Positions 28,563-38,200 of a DNA stretch of 64,000 nt are shown here, piece after piece. The notes beneath the pieces are model-generated. The model searched no databases. It was not told the DNA's origin and was given only the letters and a program-made list of their open reading frames with translations. The stretch lies in assembly GCA_020850535.1 (NCBI GenBank), contig JADZEM010000019.1, positions 17,572-81,571 of the forward strand, in the 5' to 3' direction. A program made the translations under genes and the position numbers. Within the stretch, counting starts at the first letter, position 1. Each line of letters starts with the position of its first letter. Source of the stretch: Chloroflexota bacterium. Its GTDB lineage: Bacteria > Chloroflexota > UBA6077 > JACCZL01.

Positions 28563-29690
28563 ATGAAGATCACCGATGTTGAGGTCATTCGCCTCCGCAG
28601 CCCGAAGCTCTCCCGCCCGCTCAAGCCTGCCTGGACGCCCGGCGGCTCGTGGATCCAGCGCGAGGCTGTGCTGGTCCGCGTGGACACCGACGAGGGCATC
28701 ACCGGCTGGGGCGCCGTCAACGCCACGGACGTGGTCGGGGCCATCGAGCCGTGGATCAAGCCGCGGCTGATCGGCAAAGATCCGTTTACGCTGGAGCAGC
28801 ACGCCCGGATCTTCCGGAACGCTGGCGGCGCGTGGGGCGTCGAAATCGCCCTGTGGGACATCATCGGCAAGGCGACGGGCCAGCCGGTCTACAAGCTCTG
28901 GGGCGGCCACAAGGACCGCGTGCCCGGCTACGCGAGCTGCATCGAGCTGGCGTCGGGCGAGCAGCGCGCCGAGGATGCTGCCGCGCGCCGGGCCGAGGGC
29001 TGGCGCGCGATGAAGCTGCGGCTCCACGACTGGACGATCAAGGAGGACATCGCCCAGGTCGAGGGCGTGCGCAAGGCGATGGGCGATGACTTCGTCATCC
29101 TCGTGGACGCCAACCAGGCCCAGCAGCCCGGCACTCGCCAACCCGACGAGGGGCCAGTCTGGAGCTACCAGCGGGCGCTGCAGACGGCGCGCGAGCTTGA
29201 GCGACTGGGGGTGTTCTGGTTGGAGGAGCCGCTCGACCGCTACGACTTCGAGGGGCTGAGCAAACTGTGCGCGGCCATCGACGTGATGCACATTGCCGGC
29301 GGCGAGAACAACAAGGGTCTGCACGAGTACCGGGCACTGGTGGAGCAGAACGTCTACGACGTGATTCAGCCCGAGTCGATGGTCTCCGAGACGATGAGCA
29401 GTCTCCGCAAGGTCTGCGCGCTGGCCGAGCTGCACCGCAAGCTGGTCGCGCCACACCACGGCGGCGGCGGCATCGGACTGGTGGCGCACCTGCACCTCGC
29501 CTGCGCGGTCCCCAACTCGACCTACTTCGAGATGCTCTGCGAGCCGCCAGTGATGACGACCACGGACTTCCAGTGGTACCTCGAAGAGCCGCTGGCCATC
29601 GACGCCGACGGGAACATCGTCGCGCCGAGCGGCCCGGGCCTCGGCGTCCAGCCCGATCCGCAAAGGCTGATCGGCGACCGCGTCGGCTGA
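28563..29690 (+). CDS. mandelate racemase/muconate lactonizing-type enolase-superfamily enzyme
   Basis: A 375-aa enolase-superfamily enzyme. The catalytic base is in KLR (Lys151, Arg153, in place of the usual KxK). Metal ligands are expected at Asp182 in VDANQ, Glu222 in EEPLDRY and Glu248 in AGGEN. APHHGGGGIGL contains His near 299 as a possible second base. It acts by abstracting a proton alpha to a carboxylate, usually dehydrating a sugar acid. The specific acid cannot be named. GAAGGGG lies 8-12 nt before the ATG. Confidence 0.87.
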   Translation: MKITDVEVIRLRSPKLSRPLKPAWTPGGSWIQREAVLVRVDTDEGITGWGAVNATDVVGAIEPWIKPRLIGKDPFTLEQHARIFRNAGGAWGVEIALWDIIGKATGQPVYKLWGGHKDRVPGYASCIELASGEQRAEDAAARRAEGWRAMKLRLHDWTIKEDIAQVEGVRKAMGDDFVILVDANQAQQPGTRQPDEGPVWSYQRALQTARELERLGVFWLEEPLDRYDFEGLSKLCAAIDVMHIAGGENNKGLHEYRALVEQNVYDVIQPESMVSETMSSLRKVCALAELHRKLVAPHHGGGGIGLVAHLHLACAVPNSTYFEMLCEPPVMTTTDFQWYLEEPLAIDADGNIVAPSGPGLGVQPDPQRLIGDRVG

Positions 29691-29744
29691 CCCGGCCGGG
29701 ACGCACGCTCCTACAGATTCTGTCACGTGCGGGCCGCCGATGCG

Positions 29745-29753
29745 TGTTAGTAT
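29745..29753 (+). promoter_or_regulatory. candidate extended -10 promoter
   Basis: TG-T-TAGTAT fits the extended -10 pattern (TGnTATAAT) about 28 nt before the GTG of the large membrane protein. No -35 was identified. If used, the transcript would have a very short leader. Confidence 0.3.
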
Positions 29754-29780
29754 GGCCTCCCTGGTCGTTCGCACGCGTCG

Positions 29781-32675
29781 GTGGATTCCGCTGCAGGATC
29801 TGAGGACATCCGCGCGATTGATGCGGTCGCACCGCCTGCTCTCGCCGCGGCGGCTGATCCGCCGCCACCAGACCTGCGCGCCCGACCGGTCGCCGCGCAC
29901 CGTACCGCGATCCTGGCCCACCTGCTCTTCCTGGTCACGGCGCTCGGCCTCTTCAGGCTCAGCGTTTTCGGCGGCTGGACGTTTGTCGGCGACTCGGACC
30001 GGCTCAACACCGTTCTGAACGTCCGCGCCTTCGAGCTGGCGTCGCTCGCGGCGCGCGGCAGCGTGCCGACCTGGAGCGAGCAGCAGTTCATGGGCGCGAG
30101 CATTGTCGGGCTGCACTGGCTGCTGGCCGGCGCGACGCCATTGCCGCGGATCCTGGCCCTGTTGGGAAGCGCCGAGGTGTACCACGCGCTCGCCGTGCTG
30201 GCGGCGCTGATGCTGTTCGCCGCGATGTCGGCGGCGTACTGGCTGCTCGGGGCCTACACGACGAGTGTGGTCGGGCGGATCGTCGGCGCGCTGCTCTACG
30301 GAACCGGGTCGTACCTTATCCACAAGCTGACCCAGCTCGACCTGTCGTTCTTGGCGATGGTCGCGCCGCCGCTGCTGCTCGGGCTAGTGCGCCGTGGCGA
30401 TGGCTCGCGTGCGGCCTGGACGTTCCTCGCGATGACGGGGATCTGGTCGTTCCTGGTGCTCTTCACCATCCTGCAAGAGGTCGCCTACGTCGGGCTGCTG
30501 TGGGGAACGTACGCTCTCTATCGGAGTGTCCGGCTTCGCACTCGCTGGCCGGTGCTGCTGGGCGGCCTGGCCTTTGTCTGCGGCGTGATCCTCGGCACGC
30601 CACGCGTCATCACCATCGCCGCCGAGATCCCGTTCGTCGTCCGGACATCCGAAAACCTCCAGACGACCTCCATCGAGGGGCTGCGCTACTTCGGCGACGG
30701 CCTGCTCGGGCGGTCGCAGGGCGAGCAGAACGCGCTGCGCGGCCAGCGGATCAACACCCATGAGGGCGTCCAGTTGCTCAGCTCCGAGGGCGCGGCCGTC
30801 GTCGTGCTGGGGTTCGGGCTGCTCGGCGCGACAGTCAGCCGCCGGGCCTGGGCCGTGGCGCTGCTGGTGGTCGTGTCGGTCGGCGTGAACCTGTACTTCC
30901 GGCCGTTCTACGAGATGCAGTCGCTCGGGCTGCGGGGGCTGGCGTTCCCCTCGCGCGAGCTACGGACGGTCGTCGTCAACGCCGTGCTGCTCGGCCTGCC
31001 GGCCTGGCTGCTCTCGTGGTGGCTCGCGCGCCGCCGCGCAGATACGGCGCAGACGGAGCATCGTCCAGCCGACCGCGTGCCCGGCGACGACGATGTGCCG
31101 TTTTTCCTGGGCTTCGCCACGCTCGGCCTTGCCGCCATCCTGATCCCCGAGGCGCGGCTGCTCCTGTACCACGGCTTCATGCGGATGGACTTCCTGCACT
31201 CGCGGATCTCCGTCGCCATGACCTTGCCGCTCGCCATCCTCGCAACGATGGCGCTGAACGCGCTGCTGCCCCGGCGGCCGTGCCTCCGCGACACCCGATT
31301 ACTGACGATTGGCCTCCTGCTTGGCGGCGCGCTCTGGGCGGCTCGCGAGCTGGTGGCGCTCGTCGCGGCGCAGTCGCTCGGCCCGATCCTCACCGGCGCC
31401 CGACCCCAGCAACTGGTCACCGAGGAAGTCGTCCGCGTCCTGACCAGCGCCGTCGTGGTGGTGGTCGCGATGGCCGGCGTCGTGGCGGCAGTGCGCGGCG
31501 GCCGGCCCGCGCTGCCGCTGCTCGGCGGGCTGCTGGCCGTCTGGATGGGCCTGGAGACGGTCGCCATGACCGATCATCGGCTCAACGGACCGCAGGTCAC
31601 CCGGCAGCCGCGCCCGTTCGCCGAGCTGAACTATCTGCAGGTGGCTCCGCGTGAGATGCAGCTTCCGAGCGCCGCGCAGCGGGCGACCCTCCAGGCCCGT
31701 CTGGAGGTGAGCCAGTACCGGTCGGTGCTGATTCAGGATCGCGAGCAGTTCCTGGCCCTGCCGGAACCGCACCTGTCTGGGTTCTGGGACTTGCGGCTGG
31801 TGGAGGGGTACAGCACCGGCGTGCCGCGCCGACTGGCGGCCCTGCCCTGGGAAGAGAGCATGGTGGATGCGCACCATCTCGATCTCTATCAGGCGCACAG
31901 CTTCTACGGGCTGCCGTGGCGGCTGCTGGCGGCCCTGAACGTCAAGTACGCGGTGGTGGTTGATCGCTCGCTCTGGTTCAACCCGGCGCCGGGCGGACGC
32001 ACGCCGCCCCTGGACCCTGCCCGGCTGACCATCGTGGAGAACCCGTTCCCGGTCACGCCGCGCGCCTTCTTCGCGGCGCGGGTCCGCCCGGCCGGCGAGC
32101 CGGTCCGCTTCCCCGGCGACACCGGTCGACGCCCAGCCCCGCGCGATCCGCCTGTCACCGATCCAGCTACGCTGACTGTGGTCGAAGGGTGGAACGCCGA
32201 GCGGGCGTTCGCCACGGAGGGGACCGTAGATGCCCGCTTCGACGGCGACCGCGTCAGCGTGCGCCTCACGCCGCTGGGCGAGGATCGCTTCCTGGTGCTG
32301 AACGAGCTGTACCACCCGGCCTGGCACGCCCGCGTGGACGGACAGCCGGCCCAGGTCTCCGCGGCCAACCTCGTGATGCGCGGCATCCTGGTGCCGGCCG
32401 GCGCAACGACCGTCGAGCTCGAGTACGTGCCGTTCCTGAAAACTGCCGCTGCAACGGCGATATATGCGTTCGGGGTGGCGGCCAGCGCGGCGATCTTCGG
32501 CGGGTTGCTGCTGGTGGCAGGCCGACCGGGCCGGCGACGCAGCGGTGCCAGCAGGAGCGATGGCGTCAGTCGAAGCAGCGGTTTCGGTCGAAGCGGCGCG
32601 GGCGATGCCGTCAGTCGAAGCGGCGCGGACGGTAGTTCAGCGTCGCGGCCGGCAGCGGCACGCCCTGCCCCGTGA
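29781..32675 (+). CDS. large polytopic membrane protein, YfhO-like (GT-C type)
   Basis: A 964-aa protein. A cytosolic N-tail (~1-40), then about a dozen hydrophobic segments to ~600, an extracytoplasmic domain, and a last helix near 890. The C-terminal LNELYHPAWHARVDGQPA and GILVPAGATTVELEYVP are hallmarks of YfhO-family proteins, linked to transfer of sugars to lipoteichoic acid or other lipid-linked glycans. GTG 29781 is the only plausible start seen. The tail is a Ser/Arg/Gly-rich repetitive stretch whose last 65 bp overlap the 3' end of the convergent PKS gene. Confidence 0.78.
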   Translation: MDSAAGSEDIRAIDAVAPPALAAAADPPPPDLRARPVAAHRTAILAHLLFLVTALGLFRLSVFGGWTFVGDSDRLNTVLNVRAFELASLAARGSVPTWSEQQFMGASIVGLHWLLAGATPLPRILALLGSAEVYHALAVLAALMLFAAMSAAYWLLGAYTTSVVGRIVGALLYGTGSYLIHKLTQLDLSFLAMVAPPLLLGLVRRGDGSRAAWTFLAMTGIWSFLVLFTILQEVAYVGLLWGTYALYRSVRLRTRWPVLLGGLAFVCGVILGTPRVITIAAEIPFVVRTSENLQTTSIEGLRYFGDGLLGRSQGEQNALRGQRINTHEGVQLLSSEGAAVVVLGFGLLGATVSRRAWAVALLVVVSVGVNLYFRPFYEMQSLGLRGLAFPSRELRTVVVNAVLLGLPAWLLSWWLARRRADTAQTEHRPADRVPGDDDVPFFLGFATLGLAAILIPEARLLLYHGFMRMDFLHSRISVAMTLPLAILATMALNALLPRRPCLRDTRLLTIGLLLGGALWAARELVALVAAQSLGPILTGARPQQLVTEEVVRVLTSAVVVVVAMAGVVAAVRGGRPALPLLGGLLAVWMGLETVAMTDHRLNGPQVTRQPRPFAELNYLQVAPREMQLPSAAQRATLQARLEVSQYRSVLIQDREQFLALPEPHLSGFWDLRLVEGYSTGVPRRLAALPWEESMVDAHHLDLYQAHSFYGLPWRLLAALNVKYAVVVDRSLWFNPAPGGRTPPLDPARLTIVENPFPVTPRAFFAARVRPAGEPVRFPGDTGRRPAPRDPPVTDPATLTVVEGWNAERAFATEGTVDARFDGDRVSVRLTPLGEDRFLVLNELYHPAWHARVDGQPAQVSAANLVMRGILVPAGATTVELEYVPFLKTAAATAIYAFGVAASAAIFGGLLLVAGRPGRRRSGASRSDGVSRSSGFGRSGAGDAVSRSGADGSSASRPAAARPAP

Positions 32676-35250
32676 GCCACTGGCGGCGGGTCAGCATCGC
32701 CGCCCCATGCATCAGGTTCTCGGCCACCTGGACGATGGTTCGCTGGTCGAGACCCTCCAGGAAGCTTCCGCGCGCCCAGGTGTTGAACGCCCCCATGGCC
32801 GGGCCGCACCACACCTGGAAATCGACCTTCCGATCCTCCAGCCCCTGCTGCGCCCACTTCGACGAGAGGCCGAGATACCAGCGCAGCACCAGCGCCATCT
32901 TGTGATGCTCGTCGCGGGCGGCCCGCTCGAGCTGGCGCGGATCGACCCGGCTGAAGAACTCCTCGGTCGAGCGCCAGATCTCGTCCAGGGTCATCCTGAG
33001 CACCGTCGTTTCGAGCTGCTGGCGCTCGCGCTCGGGGATGTCGGCCAGCGTGCCGTAGCGACGGTACAGCTCCAGCAGCCGCTGGCTGCGGGCCGCGAAC
33101 AGGGTGCCGCGCCGGAGCACCTGCACCTGTGAACCCATCTCGAAGGAGCCGGCGTCGGCGGCCATCGCCACATCGCTGGAGCTGGCCTCGGCCAGCATCT
33201 CGCGCACCAGCCCCGACGTACCGGCCTCGACGCAGGCCTGATTCACCGACCCGGTCAGCACGTAGTCGGCCCCGAGCGCGAACGCCGCGGCCACGGCCTC
33301 GGGCGTGCCCAGCCCGCCGGCCGCCCCGACGCGGATCGGGCGGTGGTAGCCGAACTGCGCCGCCACGTCGTCGCGCAGGGCGCGGATCGTCGGCAGCAGC
33401 GCGCTGAGCACCTGGCGGTCGGTGTGGCCGCCGGAGTCGCCCTCGGCGGTGATGTCGTCAGCCATCGAGATGTGGCGGGCCAGCTCGGCCTCGCGCTCGG
33501 AGATGCGGCCTTCGCGCAGCAGTTGCGCGACCAGGGCTGGCGGCGCCGGTTCGAGGAAGCGCCGCGCCACCTCGGCCCGCGAGATCTTCGCGAACATCCG
33601 GTTCGGCACGACGATCTCGCCGTCCGGCCGTTGATGCAGGCCCGTCACGCGGTACTGCACCACCGGCGCGGTCAACGTGATGAACGCCGAGGCGTTGACG
33701 CAGTGAATGCCGTGCTGCAGGTACAGATCGACGACCTTCTGCGAGCCGAGCAGGTCGTGCACGTCGTGGAGCAGGCTGAAGCCGACCGGCGCATCGGGGC
33801 CGACCAGCTCCTTGATGCGGTGGATCGCCTGCTCGACCCGCCCCGGCTCCAGGCCGCCGGCCCCGAAGAACGCCAGCAGCCGGGCCCTGGCCGCCGCCGC
33901 CACCATCGCCTCGGACGCGATGCCGTTCGCCATCTCGCCGACGGCGTAGGCGTAGCGGACGCCGTGGGTGCGGGCGAACGCCGGGTGGCCCAGCCGCTCC
34001 GGCGGCAGGGCCGGCGCCCAGGCCAGCAGCTCATCCGTGGCATCGCTGGCGCGGCCCCCATCGGACGGCGCGTTGCCGTCGCTGACCAGGCGCAGGCCGG
34101 CGGCCCCTCGGAACACCAGGACCGGAGCCCGCACGTCGTCGAGAACCGCCTGAAGCTGCTCTGACGTCTGAGCGGAGGATGCGGGCGGCTGGGCAACAGG
34201 AGGCGTCTTGGAGACGGGCAGCGACTCGGGAAGCGCGGGCCGCGGAGGCAGAGCGGCCAGCTTCAACGTCGGCGGCGCGCCGTCCGACGGAGACGAATGC
34301 ATGGACGATGGCGCGGAGGGACCAATCGCTGGGGGCGCGACCGGCTCGTCGGCCGAGCGGCGCGTGGCCGAGGCGTCCTCAGCCGCCCGCAGCACGTCGG
34401 CCAGGGCGATCCGCACCGAGAGCAGCTCGAACGTCAGGCAGATCTGTCCCTGCTCGTCGGCCACCGTCACCGACGACAGGTCGCGCGTCGGGTACTGCTC
34501 CTGCAGGCGGACGTGGCTGAACACGCGTGCCGGCAGCGGCCGGTGGACGACCAGCTTGGCGATCCGGTACGGCACCATCGTCCACCGCGGCGACGACCCC
34601 TCGGCTGGCAGCTCGGCCAGGATGCGCGGCAGCACGACGCCGTAGGTCGCCTGAAAACAGCCGTCCAGCATGGCAGGGTTGAAGGCATGCCCCGGCAGCG
34701 CCGCCTGCGCGCCCTCGCCGAGCCGCACCTCCGCTATCGTCTCGTACTGCGAGACGATCCAGGCTCGCTCGATCACCTGAAACGCCGGCCCGAGCATGAT
34801 GCCGGACAGTCCGTAGACCTGGTAGACCTCGGCTCGCTCCGCGACACTCGTTGCGCGCGCTTGAATCGCGGCGATGTCGAGCGTCGCCCGCCCGGCTGGC
34901 TCGACCGGCGCAGCGATGCCGCTGGCATGCTCGACCCAGCCGCCGTCGACGCCGGCCGGATGGCTCCGCACGCGGACGGTCAGCGTGCCGTCGGGGCGGC
35001 GCTCGGCAGACGCGCAGACCTCGGCGCGCTCGTCGGGCTGCAGCGGCAGCGGCCGGAGCAGGCGAATCGACTGGAGCTGCCACGCGCCGCCGCCGTGGGC
35101 CGTCGCCGCGCCGATGGCCAGCGACACGAAGCCGGCCCCGGGGAGGATCTGCACGTCGAGAATCCGGTGATGGCGCAGCAGGACGCTCGCGCCGGACAGC
35201 TCGGAGCGGCGCTCGGAGAGGTCGGCTGGCGGCGCGACGGTGGCGGTCAT
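32611..35250 (-). CDS. fusion of PKS dehydratase domain with PfaD-type trans-enoyl reductase
   Basis: An 879-aa two-part enzyme. Residues ~20-290 are a hot-dog-fold PKS dehydratase: His28 and Pro37 of HxxxGxxxxP (its Gly is Asp32) and Asp196 in LDGCFQ. After a Pro/Ser linker, residues ~385-870 are a PfaD family FMN enoyl reductase (ARTHGVRYAYAVGEMANG, GFSLLHDVHD, IRVGAAGGLGTPEAVAAAF, ALGADYVLTGSVNQ, RKVDFQVWCGPAMGAFN). PfaD proteins reduce the 2,3 double bond in PUFA and trans-AT polyketide synthesis. Together with the KS/KR protein this makes a full reducing set. Its ATG overlaps the upstream PKS stop by 4 nt. Confidence 0.9.
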   Translation of the reverse strand: MTATVAPPADLSERRSELSGASVLLRHHRILDVQILPGAGFVSLAIGAATAHGGGAWQLQSIRLLRPLPLQPDERAEVCASAERRPDGTLTVRVRSHPAGVDGGWVEHASGIAAPVEPAGRATLDIAAIQARATSVAERAEVYQVYGLSGIMLGPAFQVIERAWIVSQYETIAEVRLGEGAQAALPGHAFNPAMLDGCFQATYGVVLPRILAELPAEGSSPRWTMVPYRIAKLVVHRPLPARVFSHVRLQEQYPTRDLSSVTVADEQGQICLTFELLSVRIALADVLRAAEDASATRRSADEPVAPPAIGPSAPSSMHSSPSDGAPPTLKLAALPPRPALPESLPVSKTPPVAQPPASSAQTSEQLQAVLDDVRAPVLVFRGAAGLRLVSDGNAPSDGGRASDATDELLAWAPALPPERLGHPAFARTHGVRYAYAVGEMANGIASEAMVAAAARARLLAFFGAGGLEPGRVEQAIHRIKELVGPDAPVGFSLLHDVHDLLGSQKVVDLYLQHGIHCVNASAFITLTAPVVQYRVTGLHQRPDGEIVVPNRMFAKISRAEVARRFLEPAPPALVAQLLREGRISEREAELARHISMADDITAEGDSGGHTDRQVLSALLPTIRALRDDVAAQFGYHRPIRVGAAGGLGTPEAVAAAFALGADYVLTGSVNQACVEAGTSGLVREMLAEASSSDVAMAADAGSFEMGSQVQVLRRGTLFAARSQRLLELYRRYGTLADIPERERQQLETTVLRMTLDEIWRSTEEFFSRVDPRQLERAARDEHHKMALVLRWYLGLSSKWAQQGLEDRKVDFQVWCGPAMGAFNTWARGSFLEGLDQRTIVQVAENLMHGAAMLTRRQWLTGQGVPLPAATLNYRPRRFD

Positions 35251-38200
35251 CGGTCGCCCTCCGCGCCGCCGCCCGTGCTGGAGCGCACCCGCGCCAGCAC
35301 CTCAGAGACGGACATCGTCCCCTCGCGCAGGCCACGCAGGGCGTCGCTCACACGGGCATGGTCGATCCGCGACTCGAACAGGATGTTCGGAAGCGGGACG
35401 TCGGAGGGCGGCGACGATGCGGCTGGCGCAGCCTCGTGCGCGCGCCCATTCGTGCGCGGCGCAGCCGGTCGGGTCGTGTACGGCGCGCCATCCACTGCTG
35501 ACGGGTCACCGAGGACGGCATCGACGGCCGCCCAGCTCACGGACGCGCCGCGCACCCAGACCTCGGCCAGTGCCGCCAGGATCGCTTCGCGGTCGTCGCG
35601 ACCGCGCACGAGGCTTGAGAGCATCAGCGGGCGGTCACCCATCGTCCCGATGGCCTCGACCGTCTCGCGGGTCAGGCCCGTCAGCGTGGCGGCCGGCCCA
35701 ACTTCGAGGAACACGGTGATCCCAGCCGCCGCCAGGCTCCGGATGCCCTCGGAGAAGCGGACCGGTTGACGCAACTGTCGCAGCCAGTACTCGGGATCGA
35801 CGATGTCGCCGGTGGCCGGCCGCCCGGTCACGTTCGAGATCAGCGGGATGCGCGGGGCCTGCAGCCTGACGCCCGCGAAGCAGCGCTCGAACGGCGCGAG
35901 CACCGGCTCCATCAGCGCCGAGTGAAACGCGTGCGAGACGCCCAGACGGACCGACTGCACGCCGTCCTCGCGCAGGGCGGCAGCGATGGCGTCGAGCTGG
36001 GCTGCATCTCCAGACAGGACGACGCTCGACGGGCTGTTGAGGGCCGCCACCGAAACCCGCGAACCGATCCGCACGTGCCGGCGAGCCGTCGCCTCGTCGG
36101 CACGTACGGCCAGCATACCGCCGCCCGCCGGCAGCTCCTGCATCAGTCGGGCGCGCTGCGCGATCAGCGGCAGGCCGTCCTCCAGGGAGAAGACGCCGGC
36201 CACGCAGGCCGCCGCGTACTCGCCCACGCTGTGCCCGATGACGGCATCTGGCTCGATGCCCCAGGCTCGCCAGAGCTGCGCGAGGGCGTAGTCCAGCGCG
36301 AAGGTGAGCGGCTGGGTGTAGACGGTCTGCTCCAGGGGCCGCGGGCGGCCATCGGCCGGGAAGAGCAGCTCCAGCAGCGGCCGGTCGAGATGCGGGCCTA
36401 GGATCGCGTCGCAGCGGTCGAGCGTCTGACGGAAGATCGGCTCGGTCTGGTAGAGCCGCTCGGCCATGCGCTGGTACTGCGCGCCCTGGCCCGTGAACGT
36501 GAAGGCGATCTTCGGGCGGTTCATGCCAGAAACCACGCCCACCGTCTGAACCGGGGCTGCCAGTTTCTGGGCCAGATCCTCGCGGCTCCGGGCGACGATG
36601 GCGGCACGGTGCGGCTGGTCGGAGCGACCGAGCGCGCGGCCCATCTGATCGAGCGACCGGCCGTCAGGCGTCTGGACGGCGGCACGGAGATCCGCCAGCC
36701 GCTGCCCGAGCGCCGCCTCGCTCTCGGCGGACAGCGTCAGGAGGACCGGCACCTCGGCCGGCACGGCCTGCGGGGCTGGAGCCTCGAAGATCGGCGGCGC
36801 GGCGGCGTGCCCGTTCGCGGATGCGGATGGAGCGGCCGGCGGCGTCGCCATGCTCGTTCCGATTGCTGCCGGTGCGTCAAGGGCCGGGGCGGCCGGGGTT
36901 GCCGCGGCAAGCACTGTCGGCGCAGCGCCCGGCGCTGGCCCCTTCCCGAGCGCGTGCCGCAGCACCTGCACGTCGCCGGGGTGCCGGTCGCACAGGAAGG
37001 CGGCCAGGTCGGTGATCGTCGGGTAGTCGAGCAGCATGGTCGGCGACAGGGCCACCGGCAGCTGCGACCCGGCGTCGAGCGCGACCTCGCCGGCGATGAT
37101 CGAGTCGATGCCGAGATCGAGGAACGGCGTCTCAGGGTCGATGTCTGAGGTGGCGACGCCCAGGCGTGGCCCGAGCAGCCCGAGCAGCCAGTCCTCAGCG
37201 AACTCGCGCAGGTCGGCGTCGGCTGCCCCGGCCTCTTCTGGCACGGCAGCGGCGACCGGCGCGGGTGGCGCGCCCACCGGAGCGACCGGGACAAACGTGG
37301 CAGGCGGCACGTCAGGGACGGACGTGGAAGCCGGAGGCGGTGGTCCTGTCACCTCAGGTGCTGGCGCCGGCGCAGCGTGCGAGGTTGGCGGCGCGGCCAT
37401 CTGCCGCTCAGGCGTCCCAGTCTGGGACGACGACACCGTCGTCGGGCGGCCGGTGCTCTCGCGCGGCACACCCGTCGCCGGCAGTCCGCGCTGCATCGCC
37501 TTCTGCTCGAACTGCCCGATCACCACCTGTGGCAATCCGAGCGCCAGCGCGCGTTCCAGCGCGTGGACACCCACCGTTGACGGGATCGGCACGATCCCAC
37601 GCGTGCGGGCCGCGTCCTGAATGAAATCGCTGGTACCCATCCCGCCGCTCTCCCAGAGCGACCAGTTGAGCGTCACGTACGGTCGGCCCTGGGTCCGGCG
37701 GCTCCAAGCCAGCCCGTCCAGGAAGGCGTTGGCCGTCGAGTAGTCGCTCTGGGCGATGTTCCCGGCGATGGCCGCCACCGAGGAGAACAGCGCCAGGAAG
37801 TCGAGCGGCTGGCCCTCAAGCGCCCGCTCCAGGCAGAGCGTCCCCTGGATCTTCGGGCGCAAGACCTCGCGGAAGGTCGCCAGATCCTTGCTGCGGATCA
37901 GGCTGTCGCGCACCACTCCGGCCGCGTGGAAGACGCCGTGCAGCGCGCCGAACCGCTCCAGAATCTGGCGCAGGGCGCGGCGCGTCTGCCACGTCTCGGA
38001 CACGTCCACGTCGAGTATCAGGATCTCGCCGCCCGCCGCCTCGATGCCTTGGATGTCCCGGATCGCCCGGGCCATCGGGTCGTCGATGGACGCGCCGCTC
38101 AGGTAGGCGTCCCAGCGGTCACGGCGCGGCGGCACGGTGCGCCCTGACAGCACGAGTCTGGCGCGGTAACGCTCGGCCAGCGACCGCGCGAGCAGCCGCC

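Noticed and set aside
28416..30323. 635-codon minus-strand frame across the enolase-superfamily gene and YfhO-like gene
   Set aside because: Shadow frame; the plus-strand genes show conserved catalytic motifs.
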